Below are positions 61,560-64,000 of a DNA stretch of 64,000 nt, one piece after another. The position numbers and the translations under genes are program-made. Below the pieces are notes generated by a model. It did no database searches, was not told the origin of the DNA, and saw nothing but the letters and a program-made list of their open reading frames with translations. The stretch lies in contig NZ_JAVXZY010000005.1 in the NCBI RefSeq assembly GCF_032337115.1, positions 62,001 to 126,000 on the forward strand. Direction: 5' to 3'. This DNA comes from Roseateles_C aquae. Its GTDB lineage: Bacteria; Pseudomonadota; Gammaproteobacteria; Burkholderiales; Burkholderiaceae_C. Within the stretch, counting starts at the first letter, position 1. Each line of letters opens with the position of its first letter.

Positions 61560-62552
61560 CTACAGCGGCAGCTTGAAATACCAGCGCACCGAATGGAAGA
61601 ACACCGGCGCGGCAAAGCACATCACGGCAATGCGGTCGAGCAGGCCGACGGCGCCGGTGATGGAGCTGCGGTTGCCCCAGTAGTGCACGCCGGCATCGCG
61701 CTTCAGGGCCTTCATCACCAGCGCGCCGAAGCTGCCGGCGCCGGCCGCGATGAAGGACATCACCAGCGCCTGCCCGGCCTTGAAGGGCGTGATCCAGTAC
61801 AGCAGCGTGCCGACCACGGCCGCCGCCAGCACGCCAATCCACCAGGCCCGCATCGAGAAGGAGCGGCTGATGCGCCGCGCCACCGGCCGGCGGCGCAGCA
61901 TCCGGGTGGCCAGGTACTGGGCGATCTGGCCGCTGCCGACCACCATCACCAAAAAGAACAGCAGGAAGGCACCGCGGCCCTGGTAGCCGGGGAACTCCAG
62001 CAGCAGCAGGGCCGGCGCATGCGAGAGGCCGTAGACGCAAACCATGATGCCCCACTGGATCTTGGCATTGCGCTCCAGAAAGCGGGCCGGGTCATCGGCC
62101 AGCGCGCTGACCACCGGAATGGCCAGAAAGCCATAGACCGGGATCAGCACCGAGAAGATGTCGAAGTGGCGCGTGCCGACCAGCACATACTGCAGCGGCA
62201 GGATGAAGAAGAAGGCCAGCAGCAGGCTGCGGTGGTCACCACGGCGGGTGTGCAAGAGGGTGATGAACTCGCGCAGCGCCAGGAAGGACAGCACGCCGAA
62301 CAGCAGCGTCGCGCCGACCGGGCCCGACACCCAGGCGGCCCAGAACAGGCTGGCGAAGACCCAGACCATGTTCAGCTCATGGCGGAAACGCTGCCAGCCG
62401 GCCCACCAGGCCTCGTCGTCGTCGCCGCGTTTCTTCAGCGAGAAAAGAAAGCTGCCGATGCTGGTCAGCATCAGCGCGCCGAACAGCAGCACGAACAGGA
62501 AGGCAACCTGCTCGCTGCTGTTCAGGGATTTGAGCCAACGCAGTGCGGTCAT
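61560..62552 (-). CDS. Phosphatidate cytidylyltransferase (CdsA-like)
   Basis: 330 residues with about eight transmembrane helices. The C-terminal segment KRDAGVHYWGNRSSITGAVGLLDRIAVMCFAAPVFFH matches the CdsA signature (K-D...G...G.LDR). It makes CDP-diacylglycerol, the precursor of all phospholipids. It starts nine bases after the acyltransferase stop, so the two form a lipid synthesis pair: lysophosphatidate to phosphatidate to CDP-diacylglycerol. Sequences of this longer type are often a second Cds besides the one in the frr-dxr-bamA cluster, so it may be an additional isoenzyme. Confidence 0.88.
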   Translation of the reverse strand: MTALRWLKSLNSSEQVAFLFVLLFGALMLTSIGSFLFSLKKRGDDDEAWWAGWQRFRHELNMVWVFASLFWAAWVSGPVGATLLFGVLSFLALREFITLLHTRRGDHRSLLLAFFFILPLQYVLVGTRHFDIFSVLIPVYGFLAIPVVSALADDPARFLERNAKIQWGIMVCVYGLSHAPALLLLEFPGYQGRGAFLLFFLVMVVGSGQIAQYLATRMLRRRPVARRISRSFSMRAWWIGVLAAAVVGTLLYWITPFKAGQALVMSFIAAGAGSFGALVMKALKRDAGVHYWGNRSSITGAVGLLDRIAVMCFAAPVFFHSVRWYFKLPL

Positions 62553-62561
62553 CGCATCAAC

Positions 62562-63188
62562 TCACTTCCAGCCATTGGGCTTGAGCCCCATCACCGCCTC
62601 GCGGGCGCGGGCGAGGAAGGCGCGCTTGTCCTCCCCCGGCTGCAGCTGCATCGGCGTGCCGAAGGTGACCGTGCACAGAATCGGCACCGGCACGACCTCG
62701 CCCTTGGGCATCACGCGCTGGACGTTGTCTATCCAGGTCGGAATCAGCCGCGCCTGCGGGAACTGCTCGGCCAGGTGGAAGAGCCCGGCCTTGAAGGCCT
62801 GCGGCTCGCCCTTGTTGGAGCGCGTGCCCTCGGGAAAGATGACCAGCGAGTCGCCCTTGGCCAGCGCCTCGACCAGCGGCTCCAGCGGGTCTTCATCCGG
62901 CGTGCTGCGGGTGCGGCTGACGTAGATGGCGTTGAACACATTGCTGGTCAGCCATTGGCGCAGCGGCGAGCCGGTCCAGTAGTCACGTGCCGCGATCGGC
63001 CGCGTCTGCACCCGCAACTCGCGCGGCAGTGCCGCCCAGATCAGCACCCAGTCGAAATGGCTCTGGTGATTGGCGAAATAGATGCGCTGCTCCGCCTTGG
63101 GCGGACAGCCTTTCCAGTGCCCCTGCGCGCCAGTGATCAGGCGCGCCAGAAAGGCCAGGAACAGGCCCGTGGAGTTGGCGAGAGACAT
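62562..63188 (-). CDS. 1-acyl-sn-glycerol-3-phosphate acyltransferase (PlsC-like)
   Basis: 208 residues from the ATG at 63188 (MSLANSTGLFLAFLARLI), which gives an N-terminal hydrophobic segment. The acyltransferase motifs are in order: NHQSHFDWV (HX4D catalytic site), the YVSRTR region, VIFPEGTRS (glycerol-phosphate binding) and LIPTWIDN. It acylates lysophosphatidic acid at the inner membrane. It is the first gene of a three-gene leftward operon with the CdsA-like enzyme. Confidence 0.9.
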   Translation of the reverse strand: MSLANSTGLFLAFLARLITGAQGHWKGCPPKAEQRIYFANHQSHFDWVLIWAALPRELRVQTRPIAARDYWTGSPLRQWLTSNVFNAIYVSRTRSTPDEDPLEPLVEALAKGDSLVIFPEGTRSNKGEPQAFKAGLFHLAEQFPQARLIPTWIDNVQRVMPKGEVVPVPILCTVTFGTPMQLQPGEDKRAFLARAREAVMGLKPNGWK

Positions 63189-63333
63189 GGGGGAATGGTA
63201 GCGCTGCCAGTGCCTTGCTGGCATGACGAAACGGCGCCGCGACGTGCGACGCGCAAGGTCTGACCCCAGCACCGCCCGCAGGCGGTACCGGGCACAACAC
63301 GGATTGGGGCCCTTGGAGCCCCTTTCGCACAGC
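63189..63333. repeat. Intergenic region with a fragment of the MITE-like repeat
   Basis: Bases 63301-63332 (GGATTGGGGCCCTTGGAGCC and on to CGCACAG) match the right part of the 60142-60425 element with one mismatch over about 32 bases. CCTAG follows soon after (63333-63337) instead of the full terminal repeat. A degenerate GCAAGGTCTGACCCC at 63252-63266 resembles the dispersed GCAAGACCTGACCCC repeat. The rest shows no gene. Confidence 0.6.
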
Positions 63334-63999
63334 CTAGCCCAGCGCTGCTGCGTCCTTGCCTGTCAGCCGCTTGATCAAACCGGCGCTTAGCCGTGCGGCC
63401 TGGCTGTAGACCGACATCTGCGGGTTGGCGCCGATGCTGGTTGGGAAGATGGAGCCGTCGTGGACCGACAGGTTCTTGATCTGCCAGTGCTGGCCGTCGG
63501 GGCGGACGACGCCGCGCTTGGCGTCGGCCGCCATGCCGCAGCCGCCCATCACGTGGGCGCTGCCCACCGTGGTGATGTAGGGCTTGTAGGGCAGGGCGGC
63601 GATGGCCTCGCGGGCCTCGGCCCAGCTGGCGTAGTCGCGCGCCAGCTCGTGGGCCGGGCGCACGGTCTTGGCGCCGGCGGCGAACTGGATTTCGGTCATC
63701 GTCAGGTGGGCGCGGCGGGCGCCGTCGAGCAGATAGGGCGTCAGCGCATAGTCGAGCACGGCGCTGCCGTCGCTCTTGAGCTTGACGCTGCCGCCGCTGG
63801 CCTCGGGGTGGAAGCCGTCACGCAGCAGGCCGATCAGCACGCTCATCTGCGGGAAGTCCTTTGCCCGTGCGACGAGTTCCTTGCCCATGCCGCCCAGATT
63901 GGTCATCGCAAAGCCGGGATGCACGGGCGCGGTCTCCAGCTTGTAGCCGATCGGGCCGTCGATGGCCTGGGTGTGCAGGAAGTGGTCGGAATAGACCGC
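63334..63999 (-). CDS. GMC-family oxidoreductase, C-terminal part; 5' end lies outside the window
   Basis: About 221 residues are visible; the frame is open to the window edge. The C-terminal GMC signature is present: SAHVMGGCGMAADAKRGVV with the active-site His, and LSVHDGSIFPTSIGANPQMSVYSQAARLSAGLI, the FAD-contacting end of choline dehydrogenase-like enzymes. FAD-dependent oxidation of an alcohol is expected. The pattern VMGGCGM fits the GMC/cholesterol-oxidase-like dehydrogenases of proteobacteria. The substrate and the N-terminal FAD-binding motif cannot be seen. Confidence 0.88.
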   Translation of the reverse strand, partial: AVYSDHFLHTQAIDGPIGYKLETAPVHPGFAMTNLGGMGKELVARAKDFPQMSVLIGLLRDGFHPEASGGSVKLKSDGSAVLDYALTPYLLDGARRAHLTMTEIQFAAGAKTVRPAHELARDYASWAEAREAIAALPYKPYITTVGSAHVMGGCGMAADAKRGVVRPDGQHWQIKNLSVHDGSIFPTSIGANPQMSVYSQAARLSAGLIKRLTGKDAAALG

Positions 64000-64000
64000 C

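Overview
The window is GC-rich (roughly two thirds G+C by eye), densely coding and has betaproteobacterial gene content. Two proteins end in PEP-CTERM sorting signals. The cell-division gene order, the glutamate/aspartate-type transporter next to a HypT-like LysR regulator, and Comamonadaceae-type palindromic intergenic repeats all point to the order Burkholderiales, most likely the Rubrivivax/Leptothrix/Roseateles neighbourhood. This placement is inferred from content only. I see no tRNA, CRISPR array, prophage or complete insertion sequence.

Layout. 1-6.4 kb: the end of a beta-oxidation thiolase, a DUF1569 lipoprotein, an enoyl-CoA hydratase/isomerase overlapping an SGNH hydrolase, a leftward thioesterase/FAD-oxidoreductase pair and an Atm1-type ABC exporter. 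6.5-11.6 kb: a PEP-CTERM protein, a LysR regulator and a complete polar amino-acid ABC importer (binding protein, two permeases, ATPase). 11.7-18 kb: a TPR-GGDEF diguanylate cyclase, then pyrC, a DUF3025 gene, a trypsin-like protease and an FHA membrane protein. 18-26 kb: cysK, the RNase P RNA gene, an oxidoreductase running antisense into the RNase P 3' end, an efflux pump, an alpha-carbonic anhydrase, a solo periplasmic binding protein and a hybrid histidine kinase.

26.4-49.8 kb is the division and cell-wall (dcw) cluster: mraZ-rsmH-ftsL-ftsI-ftsI'-murE-murF-mraY-murD-ftsW-murG-murC-ddlB-ftsQ-ftsA-ftsZ, then a 7TM-type histidine kinase, lpxC and a small membrane protein. Most genes overlap by 1-11 bases, so translation is probably coupled. 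A promoter with 17-bp spacing and 10-bp-phased MraZ repeats precede mraZ. The unusual points are two consecutive full-length ftsI (PBP3) genes, a MurD with an acidic low-complexity insert of about 125 residues, a codon-usage patch inside rsmH, a palindromic repeat between mraY and murD, and a sensor kinase between ftsZ and lpxC.

49.8-64 kb: a heterodimeric MdlA/MdlB-type exporter, a large secreted nuclease (lamin-tail, EEP nuclease and RTX repeats) followed by a PEP-CTERM protein, an ECF sigma/anti-sigma operon led by a COG4315 lipoprotein with a recognisable promoter, a LysE exporter, a 284-bp MITE-like foldback element abutting ruvC, a lipid operon (acyltransferase, CdsA-like, GFA-domain protein) and the 3' part of a GMC oxidoreductase.
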